Counted from the stretch's first letter, positions 40,181 through 50,439 are shown. The stretch is 64,000 nt of DNA from Trinickia dinghuensis (GCF_003367175.1 NZ_QRGA01000014.1:1-64000); one strand, 5' to 3'. A program made the numbers and translations. Notes: a model not told the origin generated them from the letters alone.

Positions 40181-40429
40181 CGTTCGTTCCTTGCCGCAAT
40201 CGAAATGGGCGGATATTAGGCCGCGCGGGCACCGGCCCGCAAGCGCGCCGTACGGTAAAGCGCTACGTTCGTGCGTTGCTGCGCCCTCGCGCTACACCCC
40301 CGCTGGGCCCGCGACACCGGTGTGCTGCGCCCGCCGCGACGCACGTGTGCAAATCTTTGTGCGCCGCCCCTGTCCAAAGAAGGCGGGCCCGTGATAAAAC
40401 GCCGCTCGTGGGAGTTATCGGAGGAATTC

Positions 40430-40933
40430 ATGTCCAAGCGTCTTTCCGCCGCACTCGCCTGCGCGGCAGCCTTTGTGCTCGCGGGGTGCGCGCAGCCGTG
40501 GCAGGGTTTCACGGCCGGTGAGGATCAATCGGCGGTGATCGCCCGCCTCGGGCCGCCGCGGGAAATCTATGATCTGCCCGACGGCGGCAAGCGGCTGATG
40601 TGGCCGACACAGCCGATGGGCGAAACCACGACGGCGGCCGACGTCGATGCGTCGGGCAAGGTGCTGTCCGTGAGGCAGGTGCTGCAGCCCAACGAGTTCT
40701 ACAAAGCGCAGATCGGGACGTGGACGAAGCGAGACGTGCTCGTCAATTTCGGCCGCCCGGTCGAAACGTCGTACTTCCCGCTGATGAAGCGCGAAGTCTG
40801 GACCTACCGCTATCTCGAAGCCAACGCCTGGTACCAGATGTACAGCTTCTATTTCGACCCGCAGGGGATCCTGCGCCTCACGCAAAAGACGCCCGATCCG
40901 CTGCACGAGCCCGAGCACGATCGGATGTGGTGA
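40430..40933 (+). CDS. Outer-membrane-type lipoprotein (BamE/SmpA-like fold likely)
   Basis: This 167-residue lipoprotein has a signal peptide with lipobox LAGC and acylated C20. The next residues (AQPW) lack Asp at +2, so outer-membrane sorting is expected. The body has two related segments (IARLGPPREIYDLPDGGKRL, then LVNFGRPVETSYFPLMKREV). These resemble the repeated helical-hairpin plus strand of SmpA/OmlA-BamE folds. Function is unknown. GGAGG precedes ATG 40430. Confidence 0.75.
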   Translation: MSKRLSAALACAAAFVLAGCAQPWQGFTAGEDQSAVIARLGPPREIYDLPDGGKRLMWPTQPMGETTTAADVDASGKVLSVRQVLQPNEFYKAQIGTWTKRDVLVNFGRPVETSYFPLMKREVWTYRYLEANAWYQMYSFYFDPQGILRLTQKTPDPLHEPEHDRMW

Positions 40934-40972
40934 AGCGGCACGCCAGCCGAACAAAAGCCTCGCCATGAAAAA

Positions 40973-41010
40973 CACCCCAAAGGTTGGATGGGCGTCCAAC
41001 TTTTGGGGTG
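40973..41010 (-). terminator. Intrinsic terminator between leuA and the lipoprotein gene
   Basis: A 16-bp near-perfect stem (CACCCCAAA.. / ..TTTTGGGGTG) with loop TGGGCG. On the minus strand it is followed by GTTTTTC, so it chiefly serves leuA, whose stop lies 54 bases before it. It may also stop plus-strand transcription. Confidence 0.85.
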
Positions 41011-41064
41011 CGGTTCGAGCCGACGAGGGGTTTTTATGAGGCGCGCCCCGGCGCGCCTCCCCGC

Positions 41065-42609
41065 TCAAATGCCCTGCGCGTTGACCTTCTCGACGTTCGC
41101 GTAGAGCTTGTTCAGCGCCGAGATGTAGGCCTTCGCGGAAGCGGCCACAATGTCCGGGTCCGTGCCGACGCCGTTGACAATGCGGCCGCTCTTGGACAAG
41201 CGCACCGTCACTTCACCCTGCGCCTGCGTCCCCGTCGTGATCGCGTTCACCGAGTACAGCAACAGTTCCGAGCCGCTGCCGACTTCGCTTTCGATGGCGG
41301 CCAGGGTCGCGTCGACGGGCCCGTTGCCGCGCGCTTCGCCCACCGTTTCCTTGCCGTCCACCGAGAACACGATGCGCGCGTGCGGACGCTCGCCCGTTTC
41401 CGAATGCTGGGCCAGCGAGACGAACTGGTAATGCTCGCGCGCCTGTGCAGCGGCCGATTCCTCGGAGACGATCGCGATGATGTCCTCGTCGAAGATATCG
41501 GCCTTGCGGTCCGCCAGTTCCTTGAAGCGCGCGAAGGCTTGATTGAGTTCGGTCTCGCTGTCGAGTGCGATCCCGAGTTCCTGCAGACGCTGCTTGAAGG
41601 CGTTGCGGCCGGAAAGCTTGCCGAGGACGATCTTGTTGGCGGACCAGCCCACGTCTTCCGCGCGCATGATTTCGTAGGTGTCGCGCGCCTTGAGCACGCC
41701 GTCCTGATGAATGCCCGACGCATGCGCGAATGCGTTCGCGCCGACCACAGCCTTGTTCGGCTGGACGACGAAGCCGGTGATCTGCGACACGAGCTTGGAC
41801 GCCGGCACGATCTGCGACGTATCGATGCCGAGGTCGAGACCGAAGTAGTCCTTGCGCGTTTTCACGGACATCACGATTTCCTCGAGCGCCGTGTTGCCCG
41901 CGCGTTCGCCGAGACCGTTGATCGTGCATTCGACCTGGCGCGCACCGCCGATCTTCACGCCGGCCAGCGAGTTCGCCACCGCCATGCCGAGATCGTTGTG
42001 GCAGTGCACCGAGAAGACCGCCTTATCGGAGTTCGGGATGCGCTCGCGCAGCGTCTTGACGAGTTGGCCGTAGAGTTCGGGCACGCCATAGCCGACGGTG
42101 TCGGCGATGTTGATCGTCGTCGCGCCTTCGGCGATCACCGCTTCCAGCACCCGGCACAGGAAATCCATGTCCGAACGGCTGCCGTCCTCGGGCGAGAACT
42201 CGACGTCGTTCGTGAATTTACGCGCGAAGCGCACGGCCAGGCGCGCCTGCTCGTAGACCTGCTCCGGCGTCATGCGCAGCTTTTTTTCCATATGCAGCGG
42301 AGACGTCGCGATGAACGTGTGGATGCGGAAGTGATCGGCCGGCTTCAACGCATCGGCGGCCCGCTGGATGTCCTTGTCGTTCGCGCGCGCGAGCGAGCAA
42401 ACCGTGCTGTCCTTGATCAGCGAGGCGATCGTGTTGATCGCGTCGAAGTCGCCGTTCGAGCTGGCCGCGAAACCGGCCTCGATCACGTCGACCTTCATCC
42501 GCTCGAGCTGCTTCGCGATGCGGATCTTCTCTTCTTTCGTCATCGACGCACCGGGCGACTGCTCGCCGTCACGCAACGTCGTGTCGAAAATAATCAGCTT
42601 GTCTGCCAT
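41065..42609 (-). CDS. leuA: 2-isopropylmalate synthase
   Basis: This 514-residue enzyme catalyses the first committed step of leucine synthesis (2-oxoisovalerate + acetyl-CoA). The TIM barrel has [14 protein letters not shown] at the N-terminus, HCHNDLG with metal-binding His residues and GLGERAGN. The C-terminal regulatory domain (about 390-514) binds leucine for feedback inhibition. Start ATG 42609 follows GGAGAC. Upstream lies the Leu-rich leader ORF described separately, so both attenuation and feedback likely act. Confidence 0.97.
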   Translation of the reverse strand: MADKLIIFDTTLRDGEQSPGASMTKEEKIRIAKQLERMKVDVIEAGFAASSNGDFDAINTIASLIKDSTVCSLARANDKDIQRAADALKPADHFRIHTFIATSPLHMEKKLRMTPEQVYEQARLAVRFARKFTNDVEFSPEDGSRSDMDFLCRVLEAVIAEGATTINIADTVGYGVPELYGQLVKTLRERIPNSDKAVFSVHCHNDLGMAVANSLAGVKIGGARQVECTINGLGERAGNTALEEIVMSVKTRKDYFGLDLGIDTSQIVPASKLVSQITGFVVQPNKAVVGANAFAHASGIHQDGVLKARDTYEIMRAEDVGWSANKIVLGKLSGRNAFKQRLQELGIALDSETELNQAFARFKELADRKADIFDEDIIAIVSEESAAAQAREHYQFVSLAQHSETGERPHARIVFSVDGKETVGEARGNGPVDATLAAIESEVGSGSELLLYSVNAITTGTQAQGEVTVRLSKSGRIVNGVGTDPDIVAASAKAYISALNKLYANVEKVNAQGI

Positions 42610-42673
42610 TTCATGTCTCCAGGGGGAGGTTTGCGTTCGCAATGCTTGGGAGAGTCGGAAAACGGAATTCGGG

Positions 42674-42710
42674 CGTTCGCGCCACCGCAGGCGACGCCAA
42701 ACAACGAACG
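42674..42710 (-). promoter_or_regulatory. Candidate attenuator hairpin between the leader peptide and leuA
   Basis: On the minus strand CGTTCG pairs with CGAACG, enclosing a CGTCGCC/GGTGGCG stem (two wobbles, 3-base loop) with an 8-base bulge. A TTTT run lies at 42662-42659, about 12 bases past the stem, so it is not a textbook intrinsic terminator. It sits 24 bases after the leader peptide stop. Confidence 0.4.
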
Positions 42711-42733
42711 AGGCAGACGGGGGGCGAAAACGA

Positions 42734-42817
42734 TCAGCGCGGTAGGCGCGCTAGTGCTAGCGCGCGTAGAGGCGCACCGGCGAGAAGGGATAGAAGGGGA
42801 AAGGTCAAAATCGACAT
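42734..42817 (-). CDS. leuL: leu operon leader peptide (27 aa, Leu-rich, CTA codons)
   Basis: This ORF begins ATG at 42817 and reads [14 protein letters not shown], then [13 protein letters not shown] and TGA. Nine of 27 residues are leucine, and five of the nine use CTA, the Leu codon expected to be rarest in such a GC-rich genome. The E. coli leu leader also relies on CUA codons. A 9-bp inverted repeat (42746-42765) overlaps the CTA cluster. It lies 124 bases before leuA, so ribosome stalling during leucine shortage should favour leuA transcription. Not found by similarity; inferred from composition and place. Confidence 0.75.
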   Translation of the reverse strand: MSILTFPLLSLLAGAPLRALALARLPR

Positions 42818-42824
42818 GTCGCCG

Positions 42825-42853
42825 ACTATAGCGGCATTCCGGTCATCGCGCAA
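42825..42853 (-). promoter_or_regulatory. Sigma70-like promoter for leuL-leuA
   Basis: Minus-strand TTGCGC (42853-42848), 17-base spacer, TATAGT (42830-42825). The predicted start point falls 0-3 bases before the leader ATG at 42817, so the leader peptide mRNA would be leaderless or nearly so. Confidence 0.65.
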
Positions 42854-42972
42854 TCGGCTGTCCTACAACGGCGGCGGCAACGGATCCGACCGCCGCGACA
42901 GCGTTCAAACCGTTCAAACGACTCACGCAAACGAACCGCCACGCGGCACCCCGGCACATCGACGTCCGCATA

Positions 42973-43013
42973 CGGCTCATTTCGTGAGCCGCATTTCAAG
43001 ATTTGCGGCTCAC
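42973..43013 (-). promoter_or_regulatory. Two mutually exclusive hairpins downstream of pssA
   Basis: Three copies of a 7-9-base word alternate in sense (GTGAGCCGC, GCGGCTCAC, TGAGCCG on the minus strand). The middle one can pair with either neighbour. It starts 17 bases after the pssA stop. There is no U-tract, so it may be a Rho-related or processing element. Confidence 0.45.
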
Positions 43014-43029
43014 GATCTTCACTCTGGCC

Positions 43030-43914
43030 CTAATGAGCGTGCGGGATGGAGCGAGCCGGATTATCGCGTCCGCGCACGGCCATGTAGCCCCAGAACGCGT
43101 AGCCGGACAGCCCGTACAAGACGAACAGGCCGAACAGCATCAGCGGCGGATCGGACGAGACGAGCACGAACGCGACGACCACGAGCAGGATCGCCGCGAA
43201 CGGCACGCGATGGCGCACGTCGAGCGCCTTGCCGCTGTAGAACGGCGCGTTCGACACCATCGTGACACCTGCATAGACCGTCAGCGCGAACGCGACCCAC
43301 GGTAGCCAGACGAGCTTGAGCGGGACGCGGTTGTCGGTCGCGAGCCAGACGAAGCCGGCAATCAGCGCCGCCGCAGCGGGGCTCGGCAAACCTTGGAAGA
43401 AGCGCTTGTCGACCACGCCGATGTTCGTATTGAAGCGCGCGAGCCGCAGCGCCGCGCCCGAGCAATAAACGAACGCGGCAAGCCAGCCCCAGCGCCCGAG
43501 ATCCTTGAGCACCCACTCGTACATGACGAGCGCGGGCGCCACGCCGAACGAGACCATGTCGGACAGGCTGTCGAACTGCTCGCCGAACGCGCTTTGCGTG
43601 TGCGTCATGCGGGCGACGCGTCCGTCCATGCCGTCGAGCACCATCGCCACGAAAATCGCGATCGCCGCGATTTCGAAGCGCACGTTCATCGCCTGCACGA
43701 CGGCGAAGAAGCCGCAGAAGAGCGCCGCGGTGGTAAACGCATTGGGCAACAGATAGATGCCGCGCGTGCGCAGAAACTTCTGGCGTGCGGCGCGCCGATT
43801 CTCGGCAGGCGCCGAATCGACGCCGAGCGCCTTGTTGCGGCGAAACGGATTGCGCCGGAACGAACGCGGCATCGGCGTGGTGCCGGAGCGCGGGCGACGT
43901 TTGAAAGCGGCCAT
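43030..43914 (-). CDS. pssA: CDP-diacylglycerol-serine O-phosphatidyltransferase
   Basis: This 294-residue membrane enzyme makes phosphatidylserine. The CDP-alcohol phosphatidyltransferase motif DGMDGRVAR..G..FDSLSD (D-G-x2-D-G-x2-A-R-x8-G-x3-D-x3-D) lies at about 92-117, with about eight membrane helices around it. A basic N-terminal tail of 45 residues precedes the first helix. ATG 43914 follows GGAGGG. It lies 20 bases after psd, the next step of the pathway. Confidence 0.95.
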   Translation of the reverse strand: MAAFKRRPRSGTTPMPRSFRRNPFRRNKALGVDSAPAENRRAARQKFLRTRGIYLLPNAFTTAALFCGFFAVVQAMNVRFEIAAIAIFVAMVLDGMDGRVARMTHTQSAFGEQFDSLSDMVSFGVAPALVMYEWVLKDLGRWGWLAAFVYCSGAALRLARFNTNIGVVDKRFFQGLPSPAAAALIAGFVWLATDNRVPLKLVWLPWVAFALTVYAGVTMVSNAPFYSGKALDVRHRVPFAAILLVVVAFVLVSSDPPLMLFGLFVLYGLSGYAFWGYMAVRGRDNPARSIPHAH

Positions 43915-43934
43915 CGAACCCTCCTGCCGTCGCG

Positions 43935-44573
43935 TCAAAGCTCGGCGAGAATCGTCGACGAGGCGAACACCTTCTCGCCGATCGACACCTTCGCACGGCT
44001 GCCGAGCGGCAGATAAACATCGACGCGCGAGCCAAAACGGATGAACCCGTAGCGCTGGCCACGCGAGAGCGGCTCGCCGGCGCGGACGTAACAGAGAATG
44101 CGGCGCGCGATGAGGCCGGCGATCTGCACCGACGTGACCGTATGGCCGCTCGCCGTCTGCAGCACGATCGCGTTGCGCTCGTTCTCGAGCGACGCCTTCT
44201 CGATCGCGGCATTCAGGTACGCGCCGGGAAAGTATTCGACCTTGGAGATCGCACCATCGACGGGCGAACGCTGCGAGTGCACGTTGAAAACGTTCATGAA
44301 CACGCTGATCTTCAGCGCCTCACGATCGGCGTACGGATCCCGCGTGGTTTCCACGGCGACGATGCGGCCGTCCGCCGGGCACAGCACGGCATTGTCTTGC
44401 GTCGGAATCGGGCGCGGCGGATCGCGGAAGAACTGCACGACGAAAATCAGGATCAGCCAGAACGGCCAGGCAAAACCGAACCCCGCGACCGCATGGATCA
44501 ACAGCGCGACGACGGCGGCAATCGCGATGAACGGCCAGCCTTCGCGCGCGATGATCGGATGTGGGTAATTCAT
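43935..44573 (-). CDS. psd: Phosphatidylserine decarboxylase, short (archaeal-type) form
   Basis: This 212-residue proenzyme converts phosphatidylserine to phosphatidylethanolamine. Two N-terminal membrane helices are followed by [29 protein letters not shown] and the self-cleavage site RFGSRVD, where S182 becomes the pyruvoyl group. Start ATG 44573 ([13 protein letters not shown]) is family-like; the open frame upstream crosses the ilvC terminator. Confidence 0.94.
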   Translation of the reverse strand: MNYPHPIIAREGWPFIAIAAVVALLIHAVAGFGFAWPFWLILIFVVQFFRDPPRPIPTQDNAVLCPADGRIVAVETTRDPYADREALKISVFMNVFNVHSQRSPVDGAISKVEYFPGAYLNAAIEKASLENERNAIVLQTASGHTVTSVQIAGLIARRILCYVRAGEPLSRGQRYGFIRFGSRVDVYLPLGSRAKVSIGEKVFASSTILAEL

Positions 44574-44611
44574 GGATTGTTTCGATCTTTTGGAAAACCA
44601 GTAGGATAGCA

Positions 44612-44646
44612 AAAGCCGTCCCGTACGAGACGCACGGGACGGCTTT
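44612..44646 (-). terminator. Intrinsic terminator after ilvC
   Basis: A perfect 13-bp stem (AAAGCCGTCCCGT / ACGGGACGGCTTT) with a 9-base loop, then TTTTGC on the minus strand. It separates ilvC from psd-pssA, so those need read-through or their own promoter. Confidence 0.85.
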
Positions 44647-44789
44647 CGGAGGGTGATCAGGCATTCGCCCACGGCACGACGCCGCATGGCGAACCCGGCG
44701 CGCGGGCCCTTTCCTCGCACCGGCCGGCCCCGCGCATGACGTAATGTGACGTAACGCGCGAGGCTTTGGCCTCAGTCTAAAACTTAGTC

Positions 44790-45821
<1,032 letters not shown>

Positions 45822-45889
45822 TTAATCGTATTCGTCAAATTCTTCAAAAATCGCCCGCCGCCCGGCGGGCGTCGATCGGTTGGCTTGCG

Positions 45890-46381
45890 TTACACCTTCA
45901 AAATGCGTTCGCCGCGCCCGATGCCCGAACTGCCCGTACGGACCGTTTCGAGAATCACGGTGGCGTCGAGCGCTTCGATGAAGGCGTCGAGTTTGTCGCT
46001 CGCCCCCGTCAGCTCGATCGTGTAGGTCTTTTCGGTCACGTCGATGATACGGCCGCGGAAAATATCCGCCATCCGCTTCATTTCCTCGCGTTCCTTGCCG
46101 ACCGCCCGAACCTTGATCAGCATCAGCTCGCGCTCGATGTGGGCGCCTTCGGTCAAGTCGACCACCTTCACCACCTCGATCAGGCGGTTCAAGTGCTTCG
46201 TGATCTGTTCGATCACGTCGTCCGAGCCAATGGAGACGATGGTCAGGCGCGACAGCGAACGGTCTTCCGTCGGCGCCACCGTCAAGGTTTCGATGTTATA
46301 GCCGCGTGCCGAAAACAGACCGACCACACGCGACAGCGCGCCCGGTTCGTTCTCCAGCAAGACGGAGATGATATGTCTCAT
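45890..46381 (-). CDS. ilvH: Acetolactate synthase small (regulatory) subunit
   Basis: This 163-residue subunit has an N-terminal ACT domain (MRHIISVLLENEPGALSRVVGLFSARGYNI-type, residues 1-75) that binds valine. A C-terminal domain activates the catalytic subunit. It follows ilvB by 118 bases. Confidence 0.96.
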   Translation of the reverse strand: MRHIISVLLENEPGALSRVVGLFSARGYNIETLTVAPTEDRSLSRLTIVSIGSDDVIEQITKHLNRLIEVVKVVDLTEGAHIERELMLIKVRAVGKEREEMKRMADIFRGRIIDVTEKTYTIELTGASDKLDAFIEALDATVILETVRTGSSGIGRGERILKV

Positions 46382-46499
46382 GTTGCTTTCCCGTTTATCC
46401 AGATATCGATTGCCAGCCGCGCCGAACTGCTTCGACTCGTTGGGACACGCCCTTCGTGAGAGCGCTCAGCGAGCGAATGGGTCCGGTGCGGGTTCGTCT

Positions 46500-48263
46500 T
46501 TAGAGGTCTTCCGCGCCGAGCAGCATCTCCGAGATGCCCTTGCCGGCTTGGACCATCGGCCAGACGTTTTCGGTCGGATCGGTCTGGAAATCGAGAAACA
46601 CGGTGCGATCCTTCAAGCGCAGCGCTTCCTTCAGCGCCGGCTCGACATCGGCCGTCTTTTCAACCCGGATACCCACGTGGCCGTACGCTTCGGCGAGCTT
46701 CACGAAGTCGGGCAGCGCATCCATGTACGAATGCGAATAGCGCTTGCTGTACTCGATCTGCTGCCACTGGCGCACCATGCCCAGATAGCGGTTGTTCAAC
46801 GAGATGATCTTGACCGGCGTGTCGTACTGCTTGCACGTGGACAGTTCCTGGATGCACATCTGGATCGAGCCTTCGCCCGTGATGCAGACGACTTCCGAAT
46901 CCGGGTGCGCCATCTTCACGCCCATCGCCGCCGGCAGGCCGAAGCCCATCGTGCCGAGACCGCCCGAGTTGATCCAGCGGCGCGGCTTGTCGAAGCGGTA
47001 GAACTGCGCGGCCCACATCTGGTGCTGGCCGACGTCGGAACAGACGAACGCGTTGCCGTCGGTCAGCTCCCAGAGCTTTTCGACGACGTACTGCGGCTTG
47101 ATGATCTCGCTCTTGCGGTCGTACTTGAGGCAATTCTTCTCGCGCCAGCCTTCGATCTCTTTCCACCACTGCGCCAGCGCTTCGGTGTCGGGGCCGTGTT
47201 CGGCGTGCTGGAGCTGCTCGATGATCTCCTTGAGCACCTCCTTGACGTCGCCGACGATCGGAATATCGACCTTCACGCGCTTGCTGATCGACGACGGATC
47301 GATGTCGATGTGGATGATCTTGCGCGGACGCGACGAAAAGTGCTGCGGATCGCCGATCACGCGATCGTCGAAACGCGCGCCGATGGCGATCAGCACGTCG
47401 CAGTGCTGCATCGCCATATTGGCTTCGTACGTGCCGTGCATGCCGAGCATGCCGAGGAATTTCCTGTCGCTCGCGCGGTAGCCGCCGAGCCCCATCAGCG
47501 TGTTCGTGACGGGATAGCCGAGCAGATCGGCGAACTGATTGAGCTCGCGCGACGCATCGGCCAGGATGATCCCGCCGCCCGTGTAGATGTACGGACGCTT
47601 GGCCGACAGCAGCAGCGAAACGGCTTTGCGAATCTGGCCCGAATGACCCTTGGTGACCGGATTGTACGAACGCAGCGTCACGTTCTTGACGGGCTCGTAC
47701 TGGCACGGGGTTTTCGAAATATCTTTCGGGATGTCGATCAGCACCGGGCCCGGACGCCCCGTGCGAGCGATGAAGAACGCCTTCTTGACCGTCTCGGCCA
47801 AGTCGCGCACGTCCTTCACGAGGAAATTGTGCTTCACGCACGGACGCGTGATGCCGACGGTGTCGCATTCCTGGAAGGCATCCTGGCCGATCGCGGCCGT
47901 CGGAACCTGCCCGCTGATGACGACCATCGGGATCGAGTCCATATAGGCCGTGGCGATGCCGGTGACGGCATTCGTCACGCCGGGGCCGGACGTCACGAGA
48001 CAGACGCCGACCTTGCCCGTCGAGCGCGAGTAGGCATCGGCCGCATGAACGGCTGCCTGCTCATGGCGCACGAGCACGTGCTGGACTTTGTCCTGCTTGT
48101 AGAGTTCGTCGTAGATATACAGTACCGCGCCGCCTGGATAGCCCCAAAGCACCTCGACGCCTTCATCGGCCAATGCGCGCATGAGCACGGTGGCACCGAT
48201 CGAACCGGCTTCGTGGGGAGGAGTGGTATCCGACGTGGAGAATTCCGCGCTGGGCATGTTCAT
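46500..48263 (-). CDS. ilvB: Acetolactate synthase large (catalytic) subunit
   Basis: This 587-residue ThDP- and FAD-dependent enzyme condenses pyruvate units or pyruvate with 2-oxobutyrate. Visible parts are GYPGGAVLYIYDEL, the catalytic Glu in RHEQAAVHAADAY, and the ThDP motif GEGSIQMCIQELST. It is the first gene of the branched-chain cluster. Confidence 0.97.
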   Translation of the reverse strand: MNMPSAEFSTSDTTPPHEAGSIGATVLMRALADEGVEVLWGYPGGAVLYIYDELYKQDKVQHVLVRHEQAAVHAADAYSRSTGKVGVCLVTSGPGVTNAVTGIATAYMDSIPMVVISGQVPTAAIGQDAFQECDTVGITRPCVKHNFLVKDVRDLAETVKKAFFIARTGRPGPVLIDIPKDISKTPCQYEPVKNVTLRSYNPVTKGHSGQIRKAVSLLLSAKRPYIYTGGGIILADASRELNQFADLLGYPVTNTLMGLGGYRASDRKFLGMLGMHGTYEANMAMQHCDVLIAIGARFDDRVIGDPQHFSSRPRKIIHIDIDPSSISKRVKVDIPIVGDVKEVLKEIIEQLQHAEHGPDTEALAQWWKEIEGWREKNCLKYDRKSEIIKPQYVVEKLWELTDGNAFVCSDVGQHQMWAAQFYRFDKPRRWINSGGLGTMGFGLPAAMGVKMAHPDSEVVCITGEGSIQMCIQELSTCKQYDTPVKIISLNNRYLGMVRQWQQIEYSKRYSHSYMDALPDFVKLAEAYGHVGIRVEKTADVEPALKEALRLKDRTVFLDFQTDPTENVWPMVQAGKGISEMLLGAEDL

Positions 48264-48633
48264 CGTTAACCTTTCGAATTTTCGGCAAAAAATTGATCGG
48301 GTGCTCTCTGCCGGGCTTGTGGCTCGGGTTCAAGCGGCGCGTCCACTTTGACAGACGGACCTCATGGGCCCGCCCAAAAAGAGACTAGTCACTTATGTTG
48401 CGAACCGGAAACGTTATCGGTTGTGCGCGCCCAGGTCAAGTGAAAATTGACGATCCGGCCCCACTCCAGTTGGGGCCGATCCGGTCGTTTTACGCCCAAA
48501 AAGCATGCTTTTCGGACCGATCGACACACGGATCGCCCCCAACCGTCTCGAAAATTTGCTAGCATCCGCGAGTTTTACGACATTTTTCTATCGATTACGG
48601 CGCACGCGAGCATTTCGCACCGCCCCCCTCGGG
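48264..48633. other. Divergent control region ilvB / ECF sigma factor
   Basis: This 370-base gap holds a likely ilvB promoter and a GC-rich hairpin at 48451-48483 (GATCCGGCCCCA / TGGGGCCGATC, one bulge). I found no branched-chain-rich leader peptide for ilvB: the candidate small ORF on the minus strand starting near 48508 has only four Leu/Val in about 30 codons. I found no recognisable ECF-type -35/-10 pair for the sigma gene. Confidence 0.5.
48411..48439 (-). promoter_or_regulatory. Possible sigma70 promoter for ilvB
   Basis: Minus-strand TTGACC (48439-48434), 17-base spacer, TAACGT (48416-48411). The -35 is good, the -10 weak. The leader would be about 140 bases. Confidence 0.4.
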
Positions 48634-49197
48634 ATGGCATCAGACAAGGAACTCGCCGATTTTCTGGCGGGCGCCGAAAGGCGCGCGTTCAAGCAGACCG
48701 TCTACGCCGTGCGCGATGACGATGCCGCCCTCGACATCGTCCAGGACGCGATGATCAAGCTCGCCGAAAAATACGGCGACCGCCCCGCTGCCGAGCTTCC
48801 GCTCCTATTTCAGCGTATCTTGCAGAATGTGATGCATGACTACTTTCGTCGTCAGAAAGTGCGCAACACATGGGTCAGCCTGTTTTCGTCGCTCGGCGGT
48901 GCCGACGACGAGGAATTCGACCCGCTGGAAACGATCGAAGCAGACGATAGCTCGAGCGCCGGCGTGAGCAGCGAGCTCAAGCTCGAGCGCGAACAGGTAC
49001 TCTCCCTGATCGACGAAGAGATCCAAAAATTGCCGGCGCGTCAACGGGAAGCGTTTCTCATGCGTTACTGGGAAGATATGGATGTCGCCGAGACCGCCGC
49101 CGCGATGGGCTGCTCCGAGGGCAGCGTGAAAACGCACTGCTCGCGAGCGACGCACACGTTGGCGGTCGCGCTCAAGGCCAAAGGAATTACGCTATGA
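48634..49197 (+). CDS. ECF-type RNA polymerase sigma factor
   Basis: This 187-residue protein has sigma region 2 (about 1-75; ALDIVQDAMIKLAEKY, HDYFRRQKVRNTW) and region 4 (about 125-185; LPARQREAFLMRYWEDMDVAETAAAMGCSEGSVKTHCSRA). An acidic linker joins them. It overlaps the next gene by 4 bases (ATGA), the usual arrangement of an ECF sigma and its anti-sigma. ATG 48634 (MASDKELADFL) fits the domain start; an open frame further upstream is not family-like and lacks a ribosome binding site. Confidence 0.9.
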   Translation: MASDKELADFLAGAERRAFKQTVYAVRDDDAALDIVQDAMIKLAEKYGDRPAAELPLLFQRILQNVMHDYFRRQKVRNTWVSLFSSLGGADDEEFDPLETIEADDSSSAGVSSELKLEREQVLSLIDEEIQKLPARQREAFLMRYWEDMDVAETAAAMGCSEGSVKTHCSRATHTLAVALKAKGITL

Positions 49198-49625
49198 GCT
49201 CCGCTGCAGAAATCAAAGAATCCGAGTTCGCGGGCAAGATTCGCCGCGCGCTCGACGAAAGCGCAGCCGATTTGCCCGCCGCCACGCTCGACCGCCTGGC
49301 CGGCGCGCGTCGTCTCGCCCTCTCGCGCAAGAAGCCTGAAACCGTGACCGCCCCGGCTTTCGTGCCGGTGCTCGCGCATGCCGGGGCCGGCGCCGCATTT
49401 GCGCCACCGAGCGAGCCGAAGCGCCGGCTGTCGCCGCTCGGCCGCGTGCTGCGCGTATGGCCCCTGGTGGCACTAGTCGGGGGCATCACCGTCATCGCCT
49501 ATTGGGAAAACCTGCAGCGCTCCGCCGAGTTGGCCGACATCGACGCGGCCATGCTCAACGACGACTTGCCGCTGAACGCTTACCTCGACCACGGGTTCAA
49601 TGCGTACCTGTCCCGAGCACGCTAA
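49194..49625 (+). CDS. DUF3619 single-TM protein, candidate anti-sigma factor
   Basis: This 143-residue protein has a cytoplasmic N-terminal part (1-85), one membrane helix (about 86-104; VWPLVALVGGITVIAYW) and a short external end (105-143) with DDLPLNAYLDHGF. The start is coupled to the sigma gene by ATGA. That topology and position are those of membrane anti-sigma factors, but DUF3619 has no established function. There is no zinc-binding HxxxCxxC motif. Confidence 0.8.
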   Translation: MSSAAEIKESEFAGKIRRALDESAADLPAATLDRLAGARRLALSRKKPETVTAPAFVPVLAHAGAGAAFAPPSEPKRRLSPLGRVLRVWPLVALVGGITVIAYWENLQRSAELADIDAAMLNDDLPLNAYLDHGFNAYLSRAR

Positions 49626-49646
49626 GGCAGGCGGAGAGCGATCCCG

Positions 49647-50417
49647 GTGAGCTACAAGCGCGGCTTGGCGGTTGTTTTCGGATGCGCGATCGCCGCGGCG
49701 GTCGCGTTCGCCGCCACGTACCCCCGATTCTTCGAGCACCCGCCCGCGCATCCGCCGGCAGGCGCGCCGGGCGTCGCGCCGCCGGCCCCGGCCGCGCTCA
49801 CCGTGGAATTCCCCCCGCTCGCGAACGACACCAACCCGCTCTCGTGGTCGCACTTGAGCGACGCGCAGCACAAGGCACTCGCGCCGTTCGCTTCCGAATG
49901 GAACACGTTCAGCGACGAACGCAAGCGCCAATGGATCAGGATCGCGGCACGTTTCGCGAAGATGTCGCCTGAAGCGCAAAAACGGCTGCATGAGCACATG
50001 GCCGAATGGGCCCGCATGACGCCCGAGCAGCGGCGCGTCGCACGCGAGAACTACCAGGTTTCGAAGTCGCTGCCGCCCCAAGCGCGCAAGAAGGCTTGGC
50101 AAGCGTATCAGGAGCTTTCGCCCGAGCAAAAGGCGAAGCTCGCGGCCATCGGGCGCAAGCGCCGGCCCACGATCGTCAGCGCACCGCCTTCGGGCGAGCG
50201 CAGCGAGATCCGCGGGCTGAACGGCATCGTGAATCCGCCGCTCGGCGCCAGCGGAGCAGCAGCTTCCGCCGCCGCGGCCGCCAGCGCCGCAGCAGCCGCC
50301 CCGGGGGGCCCGGCCTCGGGTGCCGCGCCGGCCTCCGGCCCCGTCAACACGAAGGTGCCCGTGCCGGCGACGCCGATGTCGCCGTCGGACCAGCCGTCCA
50401 TTTTCAAAGGCGCGTAG
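49647..50417 (+). CDS. DUF3106 domain-containing exported or membrane-anchored protein
   Basis: This 256-residue protein starts at GTG 49647 with GGAGAG 7 bases upstream. An N-terminal membrane anchor or signal (about 6-25) leads to a Pro/Ala linker. The DUF3106 region (about 65-170) is a series of helical pairs built on repeats of the type LSPEQKAKLAA, MSPEAQKRL, MTPEQRRVAR. The C-terminus is Ala/Gly/Pro-rich and probably disordered. The fold recalls periplasmic stress proteins of the CpxP/Spy and metal-sensor type, by analogy only. Confidence 0.8.
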   Translation: MSYKRGLAVVFGCAIAAAVAFAATYPRFFEHPPAHPPAGAPGVAPPAPAALTVEFPPLANDTNPLSWSHLSDAQHKALAPFASEWNTFSDERKRQWIRIAARFAKMSPEAQKRLHEHMAEWARMTPEQRRVARENYQVSKSLPPQARKKAWQAYQELSPEQKAKLAAIGRKRRPTIVSAPPSGERSEIRGLNGIVNPPLGASGAAASAAAAASAAAAAPGGPASGAAPASGPVNTKVPVPATPMSPSDQPSIFKGA

Positions 50418-50439
50418 GAATGAACCCGAGCGCACCGAG

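Noticed and set aside
48264-48520. A branched-chain leader peptide (attenuator) for ilvB
   Set aside because: The small ORFs on the minus strand are not enriched in Ile, Leu or Val codons, unlike leuL, and no U-tract terminator is present.
48505-48633. N-terminal extension of the ECF sigma factor
   Set aside because: The extra 43 residues are not part of sigma region 2 and overlap the non-coding divergent control region.
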